DNA of 33,746 nt. Origin: Suillus spraguei. Lineage: Eukaryota > Basidiomycota > Agaricomycetes > Boletales > Suillaceae. This document shows positions 18,835 through 30,962 of this stretch, in pieces. A program made the translations under genes and the position numbers. The stretch lies in the NCBI GenBank assembly GCA_016800925.1, contig JABCPU010000635.1, forward strand, positions 1 to 33,746, written 5' to 3'. Each line of letters opens with the position of its first letter. Within the stretch, counting starts at the first letter, position 1. Under the pieces are notes generated by a model. It was not told the origin of the DNA. It worked only from the letters and a program-made list of their open reading frames with translations, and did not search any database.

Positions 18835-21800
18835 ATGATGAAACGTAAGGCATCGAGGGATTTAACTGAAGAAACTCGCACATCCGACAGCGAAGCAACA
18901 GCTCGTGAAAGCGGCCCGGTACGTAGCTCATGAGAATCACTTAGTTCACTCCATTCCAAATACTGACATTGACGTATCCTTCTAGCACCAACCCCATAAC
19001 AAAGTCCGTCGGGTTCAGCGGGAGGTCGAGGATGGTGTGGGCAACTTACGGATCTCTGTGAGTTCACGAACACTCGCAAGGAATATCCTGAAATACGACT
19101 AACACTACCATAAGCGCTCGAATGATTCTAGCCCTGTTCTATCAAACGTCTATCATGAGCGTGCTTCATCGACCCCGAATCTCGAGGTAGGTTCTCATGC
19201 TTGCCCTCCACTCTTCGTGCTCTCTCTCTAAACTCTGGCGGTCGCGCAGGTTCAGGCCGCTCCGTCTGATGTGGAAATGGAGGTTGATACCGAATTAACA
19301 CTTCAGGATGCTCGACAGTCTGCAAAACGCATGCATCCACTTTCGCAACCTGCGATGACCGGCCAAGATGCACGAGCAGATCTCAATACTGCTGTCAGTT
19401 TTCAGGATACACGTTTTAAACCCATCAGGATATCCGACGAGGCATGCACCATCCTCTCAATCAGAATCAAACTAATCCTGCTCCACAGGTGCATCCATAT
19501 ACAAAGATGGCATTGGCTGCGTTGTCTTGTTCAGCTAAAGTATGTTTTCATTTTCTCTCTCCCGATCTTCTACTGTTGCTCAGCAATCATTTTTGCAGAT
19601 TATTCTAGCTCATGCGGATTGCGACAAAGCAATACTTGAACTTCCCAAGAAGATATGTGAAGTGTATGACTTCATATCACAAGACGACATGCTTGACAAA
19701 ATCAAAATCTCATCGATGCGCGCTATGCTTGGAAAGGTTTCTCAGCAGACCCACGAATGTGCCAATTTTATCAAAAATTATTCGGAGATCAAGAGCTTTT
19801 GTGAGTCTTAATAAGTTGTTGCGTTCTTGACCGTCTCAAGCTGTTACTATCATCACAGGGAGCAGATCCAGAAAGGGCGTCAGCTCGGAAACAACAACAT
19901 ATACAATTCAAAATTACAATGAGGTGTTCGATAGGCTCATGCAAAGCTTCCGGGACGAGGTTGCTTGTGATGACGTAGACATACATGTCCATGATATGGG
20001 TAAGGGTTTGGACGTTCTCGTCACTTGACATATATTCACACCTTTTTAGAGGAAACATTGGACCTCAGCGGTATGACTTATGCAGATGGCACGGGACTAG
20101 ACACCAGAAAGAACGCCTTGAAGGGACGCGCACGGAAATCCTTTGCCAGATCACGGACTGGGTCAACAGCACTGGGGATAACGTCCCACGCGTGCTGTGG
20201 CTATCTGGCACTGCAGGCAAGGGCAAATCGGCCATCGCCCACACAATTACCAGGTGGATTGAAGATGTGGGAGGGCTTGGTTCCTGTTTCTGTTTTGACC
20301 GGCAGCGAGAAGCAGACCGTCGCCACGAAAGATCTTTTCCACGGTTGCGCGGGACTTGGCTGACCGTAATCCGGAGATGAAGAGAGCATTAGCACATACA
20401 GTCAAGATCGCAAAAGTGAAGACGACGGTGGATATCGTCCAGCAGTGGCAGAAACTTCTAATCGGACCACTGAAGAAGTCATCTGGGTCAACCGGGGAAC
20501 CCATCATGGTCGTGATCGATGGACTGGATGAGAGCGGTGGAGTAGAGACTCGAGAAGACCTGCTCCGCATTCTAGCTGGCAAGCATCCCGCCGTTCCCAA
20601 AATCACAGACCTCCCAGGCAATTTCCGGTTCATCGTCACTTCTCGCGCGCTTGATAACATCAAAAAAGAGTTTGACGGCGTTCAGCATATTCGACAGATA
20701 TCGATGGACAACATTCCACCAGCATTCGCAGAGCGTGACATTCGTACCTACGTATCCAAGAAGTTAGAAGGTTTTGGTTTTCAGGACAGAGAGTTTAGGG
20801 TTCTCGCTCAGAACGCTGATGGGCTTTTCGAGTGGGCGCGTCTCGCCTGCGCATACATCAAGAAGTCCCATACTGGACTATCCCAAATGGATCGCTACGA
20901 AGCTGTGGTGTCACGGGATCCTACTAAGAGAAGAATGCTATTGCACGGCATGTATATCCTCATTTTAACAGATATCATACCCAGGGATGCTTTTCCGCAA
21001 TCGCAGACAGAGCGTTCGACCGCGCTAGCGAAATTTCGCTCGGTGATGGGACAAATACTAGGCATAGCCAAACCCCTTCCTTTAGCTTCCTTGAATGCCA
21101 TGAGGCGCCATTTTCCAACGCAAGAGGACGATTTCGACGTGGGGCTTGTGGTAGAATGCATGGGTTCCCTCCTGAGCGGCACCACCAACCCATATTTTCC
21201 AATCCGACCCCTTCACGCATCCTTCCATGACTTCTTGACCGACCAACGAGCCAGTGGAGAGTTTTTCGTCGACCTGTCAAAGGCGCAACACGACCTTGCA
21301 TTTGCATCGCTTCGGGTGATGGAACATGATCTTCGCTTCAATATCTGTGATTTAACATCCTCGTATCTGCCTAATAAGAAAGATCCCGGACTGCAAGAAC
21401 GAGTTCAAAAATGCATCCCCACACATCTATCATATTCATGTCGATTTTGGATTTCACATGTACGAACCGCAGTCTTCACCAAGGAGCTCGCGAAAGAAGT
21501 GAAATTATTCTTCGACCACGAGCGGCTGTTTTTCTGGCTTGAGTCACTCGCGTTGATCAATGCGCTCAGCAGTGCAGGTCCTGCCCTCTCACTCATTCCC
21601 CAGTGGCTCAAGGTGAGCACATTGTTATTAGGTGTCAGATAAAGCGCTCATGGACAACTACAGGGCCATCCAAAATTCATAGACGTCTCATCGACTGTAA
21701 TGGACGCACAGAGGTTCATTCAAGTCTTCGGGGCCATGATTTTACACATCACACCGCATCTGTATGTATCAGCACTCCCATTCTCGCCTTCCGACTCTCC

Positions 21801-21888
21801 GCTATCGAGAATTTTTCACGTATGGTTTCCGAATACTCTTCGTGTGGCACTCGGACGTCATATGAACTGGCCGGCTGCTCAGACCGTG

Positions 21889-22140
21889 CTCAGGGGGCAC
21901 ACCTCTGCAGTTAAGTCGGTCTCGTTCTCGCCGGACGGCGCCCACATCGTCACTGGTTCAAGGGATGGGACTGTTCGGCTGTGGGATGCTGCGACGGGGC
22001 AGCCAGTCGGTGAGCCCCTGCGGGGGCACACTCGTTTAGTTTCGTTGGTCTCGTTCTCGCCGGACGGCACTCGCATCGTCACTGGTTCTTGGGATCAGAC
22101 TGTTTGGCTGTGGGATGCAGCGATGAGGCAGCCATCGCAG
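21889..22140 (+). repeat. Two near-identical WD40 units
   Basis: Unit 1 (21889-22017, 43 residues) and unit 2 (from 22018) share long identical runs such as GTCTCGTTCTCGCCGGACGG. Differences cluster at positions such as SAVKS/RLVSL and RDGTVR/WDQTVW. High nucleotide identity between units is a mark of fungal STAND sensors whose repeats are shuffled by unequal exchange. Confidence 0.85.
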
Positions 22141-22281
22141 CATTGCACCGTGTCAGATCCTCCACCATTCTCAGATGAACATCACATGATCGGGGCCACC
22201 ACTACCATGACATTGAACACTTGGAACAATCACTTCTCGTCCAACTCCACCCACACACTGTGCAACACTTCTAAGTTAATT

Positions 22282-22347
22282 GAGGAAGCACCTGATGAGT
22301 TCATGGAGGAAGTGTCCGATGAGTTTACGGAGGAAGCATCTGATGAC
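22282..22347 (+). repeat. 24-nt acidic tandem repeat in the NACHT-WD40 linker
   Basis: Three units starting GAGGAAG at 22282, 22306 and 22330 encode EEAPDEFM, EEVSDEFT and EEASDD, between the WD40 units and the C-terminal block. Confidence 0.8.
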
Positions 22348-22551
22348 AACCGCAGTTCGACTCCCTTTGTCCGGAATGCTGACAGTGGATGGGTGGTGGG
22401 GCCCAAAGGTCGGCTATTATTCTGGGAACCACCTGCTTCTCGATGCCCATTTTATAGCCCTGGAACCTTACTGGTGATACACAGAGGTACTGAGCTTGAT
22501 TTGAGCCACATGGCACACGGACAACACTGGCAAAAGTGCCGAGAGGGGTGA

Positions 22552-23899
22552 GTCTCAGCCACCTTTCTGTTCCTGGCACTTACTCAAAACGACACCTGTA
22601 GACCTTAGTGCCGACTATATCCATTGTGGGGGTATCAGAAACAATTTAGCAACAACTCATCGGCTATTCCTTGATACCGACACTGCATATATCCACTCAA
22701 GCTCGCAATGATCGTCCAATGCTTCCAATAAATTCTCCGTCTTTGGCTTCTTCCACTTCTCAATCATTCTCCCCAAGTTTTCCCTCTACTTTGCGTCCCA
22801 ACATCATATCTCCCAAGGCCTTCCCACTCAACCATGCATGTACCATCCCCTCGCCCGAATACCCAGCTGCAAATCACTCCCTCGGAGCAGCACCCACATT
22901 CCTCCCACCCCTATTTAATCAACAGCGCCCCATTCCTTCGTGGCCAAGGGCTAACCCAACTGAAAGGCCCAAAATCCGATCATGGTCATTGTATGTAGCT
23001 CACTGCCATTGTATTTAATTCACGGCCACTTTACTATACTGAACACTGCGCCAATGTACTTTGTCACACGCAGACCAGCTCGTTTGGATGATTATGGATT
23101 CGTTGTCTCAATCGACACTCACTGATAGCGATTTCAGATCAAACTCTAACGCTGGGACCATTCGATGCGTTCCAGACCGTCCACGTGACCTAGTCATGCG
23201 AACAGTGTGACACTTCAGTCACGCGGATGTATGATTAGATAGCAATTGCCAGTATCAGCTTTGACCGGGATCCTAACTGTATAACCGGAGGTCGACGGCG
23301 GCGTATGATTGTTGCAGTTGCCTGTTGTCTATTCTCTGACTCACATTTTCATATCTGTGCATGAATAGTATTCCAAAGGGAAATTTCGTCCAACCCTGTG
23401 ATGGCGGTGAACCTGGGAGGAAGTGGCAGACACAGCTGTGCTGGAATCCGCGCCACAGCAGGTGGCACCGAACTCGGAGACAAAGACACGAGCCACAACA
23501 ACTTGCACATCATTACATATTATAATTAGGCGTGCGAGATATGTACCACACACGCATGACGTGGGCCATCTGGTGACAAGGCTATAGCCAACAACTTTGA
23601 GCTTCGTGAGTCATTGACAAGGTTTTCCATCTTATTCTTGCACAACCGATGCAAGGTTCGTTTCTAGAACACATCGCAATCCGTTATATGTGTCTCTTGC
23701 CTCTCAGGAGGTGTTACATAAGCATGGTTCTCAATCTTCCCAACCTGTGCACACGGGTGCCTCGCCGGTTTGTCATTTCACGTTCAGGAACATCTTAAGC
23801 CGCATCAACAAGGCTGTGCTGATAATTATAACGACGTTCGAGTGTTTTACTTGTACAGCCTCAAGAGCTTGCTGTATTATTTAAACTGACGTGTCGTCC
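22552..23899. other. Intergenic region with one uncertain open frame and repeats
   Basis: An open frame at 22671-23018 (+) encodes a Ser/Pro-rich peptide (SLASSTSQSFSPSFPSTLRP) without a recognised domain and may be chance. About 23230-23272 repeats part of 6098-6142 (tagcaattgcc, agtatcagctttga), and 23709-23795 repeats 6758-6836. Nothing else identified. Confidence 0.45.
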
Positions 23900-24656
23900 A
23901 TGAATATGCCCACCTACAAAGCACTCCCCACCATGCAGGCAGCATCAGCGTCAACAAATCCTGTCCCACCGAAATCATACAATTTCAGCCTAGAGGATAT
24001 GAAAAACACGAAAATATTCAATAACCAACCGGCTTCTCCATTGTACTCGGTAGTCACTGACATAAAGTCAGACAAGCGGACTGACATCTTCGATGTTCGT
24101 GGCAATCGCCTGTTGGCTCGGGTGGATAGGAGGGATATCTTGCCAGACACCATCATGTTTCCCAACAGAAATAGTGGCTCTTCAATACACCTCAGTAAAT
24201 GGCTGCAGAAAAGCAAGCTTGAGGATGGACAGTACGTGAACTGGTATAGGTGAGCGCAGTCCAGTGACTGACATGTACTACAGTCACATCCACTCCATTG
24301 AGACTGCACATGGGACTTACGTTTGGAAGTCGGATGCCGCTTACCGACTTGCTGTAAGTCAACATGCGATAGATTATCTTTGTGCCACACTCTGACGTTT
24401 GCTCTCGCGAATTACGTTCTGTTAGCTGTATCGGAAGGGTGACATGTCCAACCCTGTTGCGCACCTCCAACAAGGAACACGAACCCAAAACTTCGCGGTA
24501 ATCATGCAGGAGGAAGCGGAGCTCATTCGCGATGACGTCATTGTGTCCTTCTTGATTCTTGAACAACGCCTAAGAATATCTGAGAAGCACATCGTCGTCG
24601 GAGGGGGCATGTTCGAACAAAATCGAGCGGTATTGGGATACGTGAATACACCATAA
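23900..24656 (+). CDS. DUF6593-type protein, paralogue 1
   Basis: Three exons, 23900-24231, 24284-24353 and 24426-24656, join in frame to 210 residues. Features follow the basidiomycete DUF6593 pattern: FSLEDMKNTKIFNNQPASPL and YSVVTD at the start, a strand-rich core (SIETAHGTYVWKSDAAYRLA, LYRKGDMSNPVAHLQ) and a C-terminal DDVIVSFLILEQRLRISEKH. The start is the first in-frame ATG; a second ATG lies two codons on. The fold is related to beta-strand tubby/LURP-like proteins only by general look; biochemical role unknown. It converges on GCV1 with a 248-bp gap, and its middle exon has exactly the same length (70 nt) as in the paralogue at 27251. Confidence 0.8.
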
Positions 24657-24904
24657 TTGGGCGCATGGATCCATGTCAGGGATTCGTGGAGCGCTTCGAT
24701 CTGGAAAGCTATATATTTTCTTGGGGTAACGTGAACTCGTCCGCAGCTGAAAGGAAAGTACCATTCTTTGGGATTGTATACGGAGATGCACACGCAGACT
24801 TGAAGAAATGCATGCCAGAACTTCATCAATATATTTAGTGTAAATATTATCGTCGATCGCCCAAGTTGAGCAGGCGAAAGCACACCCAGGTCCACGGGCC
24901 TTGT

Positions 24905-26529
24905 TCATCCTCTCCAATAATTTGGTTTCATGAAGGGCATCGAGGAAACGATGGCTTTCCTCATTTTGTTTCGGACATCGATGTCGACCTCAGTGCCTTT
25001 CTTGTGGAAGCCAGACTTCACATAGCCCATCGCAATATTTTTCCCAAGCGTGGGGGAAGGAATGCCTGACGTGACCACGCCAATCAATTCTTTTTGAGGC
25101 GATGAGTATATTTGTGCGCCCTCTGTGTAGTGGTTATCAGCATCGAATTTACGAAAAAGGTACCAACTGCTCTCACGTCGCGCAGGTGCACCATCCACTA
25201 TGAATCCCACTCGGCGTCTCGGAGGGCCATCTTTCAGATGTTTACGTACCCCTTCCGCTCCAATGAAATCTCCAGTTTCTTTACGTTCCTTGCCTGGACG
25301 TGCAGTCAGTTTTACTACATCGTTCTCACGTGAAGAGATTCTCACCGATAACCCAAGTCAAACCAGCCTCGACAGGAGTAGTATCCTCGTCCAAGTCATT
25401 ACCATATAGACACATGCCAGCTTCTAGACGTAGGGAGTCCCGAGCACCCAGACCTGCCAGTTGCACTGGGGCATTGCAGAGTAATTTGGTAACATCTTCC
25501 GTTTGAGATGGTGGTATCGAGATCTAGAACGTTGTGAGAACGCAAAGCCTTCAAAAATAGTCACAAGCGTGTCCACCTCAAACCCGTCTTCGCCGGTGTA
25601 GCCTCCCCGAGCAACGTGCAGGTTGAAACCCTTAATGGGCACAAATGCAGACTTGCCAAATGTTAGCTCACGTAGATTGAAGGAGGTCAAGCTCTGCAGA
25701 TACTGCGCGGCCGCAGGACCTGAAACACAGTCAGAGGCTAGAGAAACTAGCTAGTTCATGCTGACCTTGCAACGCAACAAGTCCCCAATCCTCCAAGACC
25801 TCGTGTTCCACCTTTCCACTTTTAGCGCTATCACTAGCATTCCACTCTTCAAGCTTCTCCTTGAACCACGCGAGATCCCTGTCCCGTCTTCCAGCGTTTG
25901 TTACCACGTAATAGGCATCTTCTGAGTGTTTCGTGATGACGGTATCGTCAATAATACCGCCTTTTTCATTCAGGAGAACAGATAAGGTAGAGGTATATGG
26001 GGCGAGCGATGTAAGCGACGAGGGCGTTAACCATTCTAAGAATGCTGTAACAGTACGTCCCCGGAAACTTAATTTGCTTCAGTTTGTAGTGTGGTAATGA
26101 CGAAGGCAGAATCCGACCCACTTGGATTGTACCATGTGTCCAACGTCAAATAGACCGGCATCGGTACGGACGTGGGCGTGGCTGGCACCTAGAAACCAAC
26201 CATTAATGCGATGCTTCTCAAAGCCGACTGTGCCCGCACTTTGACCAATGTTCCCGTAGGCAAGAGGCATTTGATATCCGGCGAATGGCACCATCTTCGC
26301 GTCATTCTTCATATGAAAATCATAAAGACCTGTTTTCCTGAGGGTCTGAACAAAAGCCTGTGAGCTTAATGTTTAACCTAGCAGCTTTACAACGACCTAC
26401 TCCTTCTGTGGAGGTTGCTAACCCTCGAATGTTGGTCCAACCTGGCAAGCTACGATGAACTCCACATCTTGACCCGAAGAGAACACAATGTCGGGCCGTG
26501 CATGCAGATAGAGTACGGACGGTCAACAT
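24905..26529 (-). CDS. GCV1: Glycine cleavage T protein (aminomethyltransferase), mitochondrial
   Basis: Transfers the methylene group from the lipoyl H protein to tetrahydrofolate in the mitochondrial glycine cleavage system. Eight exons: 26401-26529, 26240-26357, 26122-26188, 25766-26067, 25577-25719, 25346-25523, 25177-25293 and 24905-25122, all phases agreeing, giving 423 residues. The N-terminus is Arg/Cys-rich and basic ([20 protein letters not shown]), fitting a mitochondrial presequence. Then [31 protein letters not shown], the folate-site region [59 protein letters not shown] and [15 protein letters not shown]. Start chosen at the ATG 26529 because the codon upstream in frame is TTG. 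Intact, likely single copy. Confidence 0.95.
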
Positions 26530-27250
26530 ATGATCTGGCAAATGGTGGTCTAGAGAGGTCTAGGGTTGGTCTAAGATAAGCTGTGAACTTGCGGTCTTGA
26601 AGAGTCGGGTGGGAGTTACATATAGTACAGTTGCTGACTTCTACACTCTAACCGAACTGTTTTCGAACAATTTACAACCTTCGCAGATTTGTCAACTCAG
26701 CTGCATACATTGTATACCATGCTCGTATATATTTAGTACGCAACGAGGACTGCCGCTTGATGGAGAGCATCAGAATGGCTACCAGCGTCGGGAGTGACTC
26801 AACCCTTCAACACCTAGTCAGGGCCTAAAGTCCCTAAGGCCTAGACAGCCTAATGATAGACGAATCTAGATGATCATTCCTAATCAGAGCCAGTCACTGG
26901 GTCAGTGATTGCACTCAAAATCCCCCGGAGGAAATGAAACGTTGCTTGCGATTCAGAAGTCGTCTACTATGGGCGTCAAGGATTTCCGAGTCGCGCCGAG
27001 TCCGAAACTCGATCTTGTCACTTATGGATGTTGGAATCCGACTCACAGGACTCATTGCCGGATGATAGTTAATACGTGCTCAGATCATCATCCTAAAAGT
27101 TCTTGTGATGATAGCGGCGGAACTTTCAACTGGTACGAGGTACGTACTGCTACTGAATTTATAAACACTAGTGACATCTGTCGCTTCTCATGCTCGGTCA
27201 GATTCACTGATGCTATTGACACTTCTCAGGCTTGTCTCAGACGATTCACC
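26530..27250. other. Divergent intergenic region GCV1 / DUF6593-2
   Basis: About 720 bp between divergent starts. The frame of DUF6593-2 is open upstream to 26909, but the paralogue and a likely 5'UTR intron (gtacgt at 27139 to ttctcag at 27229) argue that this part is leader, not protein. Confidence 0.45.
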
Positions 27251-27928
27251 ATGGACTCTACAGCGACGCTCGTCAACCCCACCCCGCCTACACCCTACTA
27301 CATGACCAGCAATAATCCAAAGAATGCCACAATTTATACCCACCCTGGTACCCCACTATACACGGTCACCAACGATGGAAGACAGACAATAGTCAACGAC
27401 CGTCGTACTCCTGGTCGGATCGTTGCCATTTTCCATCAGCGAGAAATTCTCCCAAATACCATTTCATTTTCAGAACGGAATGGTAACGCACCAATCAGCG
27501 TACAAAAATGGCTCCGAAAAACTAAGCTTGGAGACGGAACGTAAGCTGTACTTTGTCTGCAGAGCGACTTTCGGAGAATTCATGAGCTGGCTACTGTAGA
27601 CCTGCTTTCGTCATGGGGACCGATTACGGACCATGCGTGTGGAAGATGATCTCAAGCCATCGTCAAAAAGTGAGTTTTCTTCTTCAAAAAGGTGCCTTTT
27701 CTCACCATTGCCTCCGTCCTGCAGGTTTACGCTCAATGTGACTTGGACCGACCAATAGCATCATGTTCATTTCATACCAACGTGTCAAATGGAAAGCCTG
27801 CATTTTTACTGGAATACGATGCAGAGCCTTTACGGGAAGACATTCTGGTGGCTTATCTACTCCAGAGACAACGAGTAATGTCAGAGGACAGGCTTATCGA
27901 TGTCTTTGTGGGATCTCCGGCAGGGTAG
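27251..27928 (+). CDS. DUF6593-type protein, paralogue 2
   Basis: Exons 27251-27540, 27600-27669 and 27725-27928 join in frame to 187 residues. It aligns along its length with the protein at 23900: KNATIYTHPGTPLYTVTND, RREIL-type turn (FHQREILPNTISFSERNG), VQKWLRKTKLGDG, CVWKMISSHRQKVYAQ and DILVAYLLQRQRVMSEDRL. Exon phases and the 70-nt middle exon are conserved, so the pair arose by gene duplication with intron positions kept. Sequence divergence is large, so the duplication is old. Function unknown; no signal peptide or membrane segment seen. Confidence 0.78.
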
Positions 27929-28677
27929 GCAACACTTCACAGATGTTGGTTTAGGACATCTCGCCACAAGTACGGGCTACTTTTCTCTCACTAGGACTTA
28001 CTCATACAAATTGTACATAATTCAGTCGACCACTTATCAATGGTTATCGATGATCAGCGTGGGACCGAGTTGACCGCCTGTCAACTCACCACCCGGGTAT
28101 CGTTTACAAGGTTTGACAACGAGCCAGCATGTTTTTGCCAGCAGGCATACTACCAGGAGCGAGCTCTTACAATATTAAATGATTGTCCATGCCAGCACAA
28201 CACAAATTCAAGAAGTATTTCAAATGTTTACGGTGCTGAGCGCCAATATGCAACATTTTCACGCTCCTGCTCGCATTTCATGCGATCGCAACTGCATCAA
28301 CATGCTTCCCTACAAGATTGTTTTAGTGATGTTGGACCTTGAATACAAACTGAGCCTCCAGTACTATGATACTTCCGCCGAGTCATTAATATTTGAATTT
28401 TTGAGGGTGGCTCTTGTTCTTTCGCAGAACGACAAGAATAAGGCGGAGATTATCTTAATGAAAATCATATTTTATACTCGAGCCCTTCATGCTGCGATCC
28501 AGCCATGAAAGTACCTGGATAAAGGAGTTTTGCGGGTATGAGCCTGAGTGAGAACTCCCTAATAGTAATGGAAGCGCTCCAACTCCAGCTTGATCAGGAA
28601 CCCTAACCCCATTTTTAGGTTTCCCTCCTTCCTGTGCAAAAACATGGTCATCCAAACAACAGCCATCTAACACGACC
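27929..28677. other. Intergenic, no recognised gene
   Basis: Overlapping frames 28040-28342 and 28179-28508 (+) give unrelated peptides without recognised motifs. The last 100 bp should carry the RRP46 promoter. Confidence 0.4.
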
Positions 28678-29430
28678 ATGCCATCCACAGCTCTACGATC
28701 AATCAGCATCTCATGCGAAGAGGGCCTTGATGGCGTCGACGGATCAGCTAGATTCTCCTTCTACCCTTCTTGTTCAGCTCTTGCCTCAGTCAGTGGTCCT
28801 ATCACACCCCGTCTAGCTGCTGAGCACCCTGCTCGCGCAACCGTCGAAGTGCATGTCCGTCCGCTCTCATCAGTGCCAGGAACTGCAGAGAAATCCCGTG
28901 GAATGGCGATACGGGAGATCGTAGAACGCTCGTGTCTTCTCGCACAGCATCCTCGCACTCTCATTCAAGTCGTCGTTCAAGCCCTAACGAACCCAACCCC
29001 CGGTTATGCCCTTCTCGCAGCCGAAATAAATGCATGCACACTTGCTCTAATTAATGCTGGTTCAATCGCTATGCGTGGAGTGGTTTGCGCGGTTTCTGTC
29101 GGTAGAGTGAAGAAGGGAAGCGTGGTTTCTGTGGAGGTTGACATAGCTGATGATGCTGTACTTGAGGGAGGTGGCTGTTTTGCTTTCCTGTTTGGATTTG
29201 CACTGTCAGGGCCGATCAAAGGAGGCGCACCACCCTGTGAAGATGTTTGGTCGACTTATAGCGCTCGCCCTGGGTCATCTTTTGATCAGGCAGAGCTTGT
29301 AAAAGCTAGAGAGGTGGCTCGAGAAGCCGCAGTGGAGGTATGGCAATGCATGAAAAATAGCATACGTCATCAAAATATGGTAGAAGAGACGCAATCACCA
29401 GAAGAAGTCGTTGTCAAGATGGAACTATAA
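28678..29430 (+). CDS. RRP46: Exosome core subunit, RNase PH-like
   Basis: Subunit of the RNA exosome ring that processes and degrades RNA in nucleus and cytoplasm. Single exon of 250 codons. The RNase PH fold is clear: DGVDGSARFSF near residue 18, ALASVSGPI (40), RLAAEHPARATVEVHVRPLS (50), HPRTLIQVVVQAL (101), INACTLALINAGSIAMRGVV (125) and a C-terminal AREVAREAAVEVWQCMKNS helix. As in other eukaryotic ring subunits, the phosphorolytic residues are not expected to be kept. Intronless, unlike its neighbours, and free of shifts. Start is the first ATG, in a context consistent with MPSTALR at the N-terminus of relatives. Confidence 0.9.
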   Translation: MPSTALRSISISCEEGLDGVDGSARFSFYPSCSALASVSGPITPRLAAEHPARATVEVHVRPLSSVPGTAEKSRGMAIREIVERSCLLAQHPRTLIQVVVQALTNPTPGYALLAAEINACTLALINAGSIAMRGVVCAVSVGRVKKGSVVSVEVDIADDAVLEGGGCFAFLFGFALSGPIKGGAPPCEDVWSTYSARPGSSFDQAELVKAREVAREAAVEVWQCMKNSIRHQNMVEETQSPEEVVVKMEL

Positions 29431-30962
29431 GTGCCGTCGAACGAAGGGCTGTACATAGAAATAGTGCGTATCTCCTGCTGTATTCATTCCGTTGCTGTTC
29501 AAGAAGCCAGCTCTTCTCTACCAGACTTCATATCAAATTGCTGGCGTTGACTCGAAAAGTTGCATTCATTGCATCCTGTCAATTTTGCACTGCACACCTG
29601 CTCCTATGTTTGTGACATCTTTAGTCGGCGGCGTTTGTTGCAGAGGGAAAATATTAACGCCGTTTTTGTAAGGTATGCTAAGCGTTTCACGGAGATCAGG
29701 GGCATGTCCATTCAGATGGTCCGCCGATGATGGTAGGCATCCTCTACAGCGGCATCTCGACCCTCGTCTGCCTAGCGGTGCAGCCACGCCCTCCGGTCCT
29801 CCCGATGAATTGGCTATTGGTAGCCCTATTCGAATGAATCTGGAAGTTCATCAATCATTTCGTCACACGAAGCGATGTTCGTACGACTTTTGTCACGTGC
29901 TATTTACAATGAGCCCCACCACCTCCAAAAACATGGCACATCAAGCTTACCTTCTAGACACTAGTGGTAAGCGTTTAGATAATGCGGCACTTTCTTAGTA
30001 CCCTATCTCCCTCACAGGTCTGTATTTGAGATTGTCACGTCACAAGATCGGATATTTTTGCAATTAATGTCGCATTCAATGGTCCGGACAGGCTGAGGCG
30101 TTCAGGATCTCCAGCACATGAGCATCACAGATACCTTCAACTTTATTTCATGGTTTCGCTTCTGAAGTGAGGATAGGTGTATGATGGAGAGACATAGTGG
30201 TTGGTCCCGTACCTCCACTAGATAGGTAACCCTACACTTTTTGAAGCTCTTCCCATGAAGTATTTCCCTCAAGTCGTGCAGACCATCTGTAGGGCAGCTC
30301 GGATCATCACGTGAACAACGTCACGGTGCAGGGACAACCACATATTCAGCCCACCAGTCAAATCCAGATGGATCAACAGTAACTTCGACCTATCCAGAAA
30401 CGCCGCATGGTTTACTTATGAACTTTAAATATTTGAGTTGCGCACGCCCACGCTATCGTTTATCTGCGGAAGATTTATGATTCATGAACACATCGATCGA
30501 TGCACATGTTTTATATGATACACCGGTATTCATTTAAGTTCCCTATAGGCTCGCCACAGGTCGCTACCCAAGTCAGAACCTAAAGTCAGATATGGATCCG
30601 AGCCACGTAACTTGGACGTCAGATGCCTCGACATGTATACCTATGATCATGCCCCTGATGTTTGTAAAGCTGTGGAAGGGTTGGGCAACGTGCTGATGTG
30701 ACGCTGAACAACGCTTCAGCAAGGGCTGCGATAACAATATGAAAACGTAACCTGTGCACACCATTCACCAAATATTGGGACATACAACGGGCATGATGCA
30801 TCTTAAAAAGTGACTACGAAAAAATAACTACAGGAACCCGAGCTTAGCGGTGGGTACAATACCAACAGTAAAGAAATATAGCCTCGTCATCTCCGGTTCA
30901 TGCAGTGCTAGGACTATAGTATCTAGTGGACAAAGTTCGTAAGGGCGAGCATGCTCAGAACT
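29431..30962. other. Gene-poor stretch
   Basis: An open frame at 29675-29998 (+, about 107 codons, Pro/Arg-rich then MSPTTSKNMAHQAYLLDTSG) has no recognised domain. From 30000 to 30960 I see only short frames with stops and no repeat. Confidence 0.4.

Larger units (their letters stand above)
18835..22551 (+). pseudogene. NACHT-WD40 STAND (NLR-like) protein, two frameshifts
   Basis: Exons 18835-18918, 18986-19057, 19115-19186, 19250 to about 19540, 19599-19800, 19859-19999, 20050-21612 and 21664-22551. Order: a helical N-terminal domain (KICEVYDFISQDDMLDKI), the NACHT ATPase with Walker A GTAGKGKS (20207-20230) and Walker B VVIDGLDE (20509-20532), a long helical region ending in SYSCRFWISHV, two WD40 repeats, an acidic linker and the family's C-terminal GWVVGPKGRLLFW block. 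Such proteins are signal-transducing ATPases tied to fungal self/non-self recognition. One base is missing near 20118 (after LDTRK) and one near 20329 (CGAAAGATC), so the product would stop before or inside NACHT. Exon 4 also needs an extra short intron or a shift. Two WD40 repeats is few for the family. Confidence 0.85.

Noticed and set aside
20025..20380. Separate small proteins in this stretch
   Set aside because: They are consecutive pieces of the NACHT gene in three frames, explained by two one-base deletions.
26909..27250. N-terminal extension of DUF6593 paralogue 2
   Set aside because: In frame, but the paralogue starts at the equivalent of 27251 and a likely leader intron lies in this stretch.
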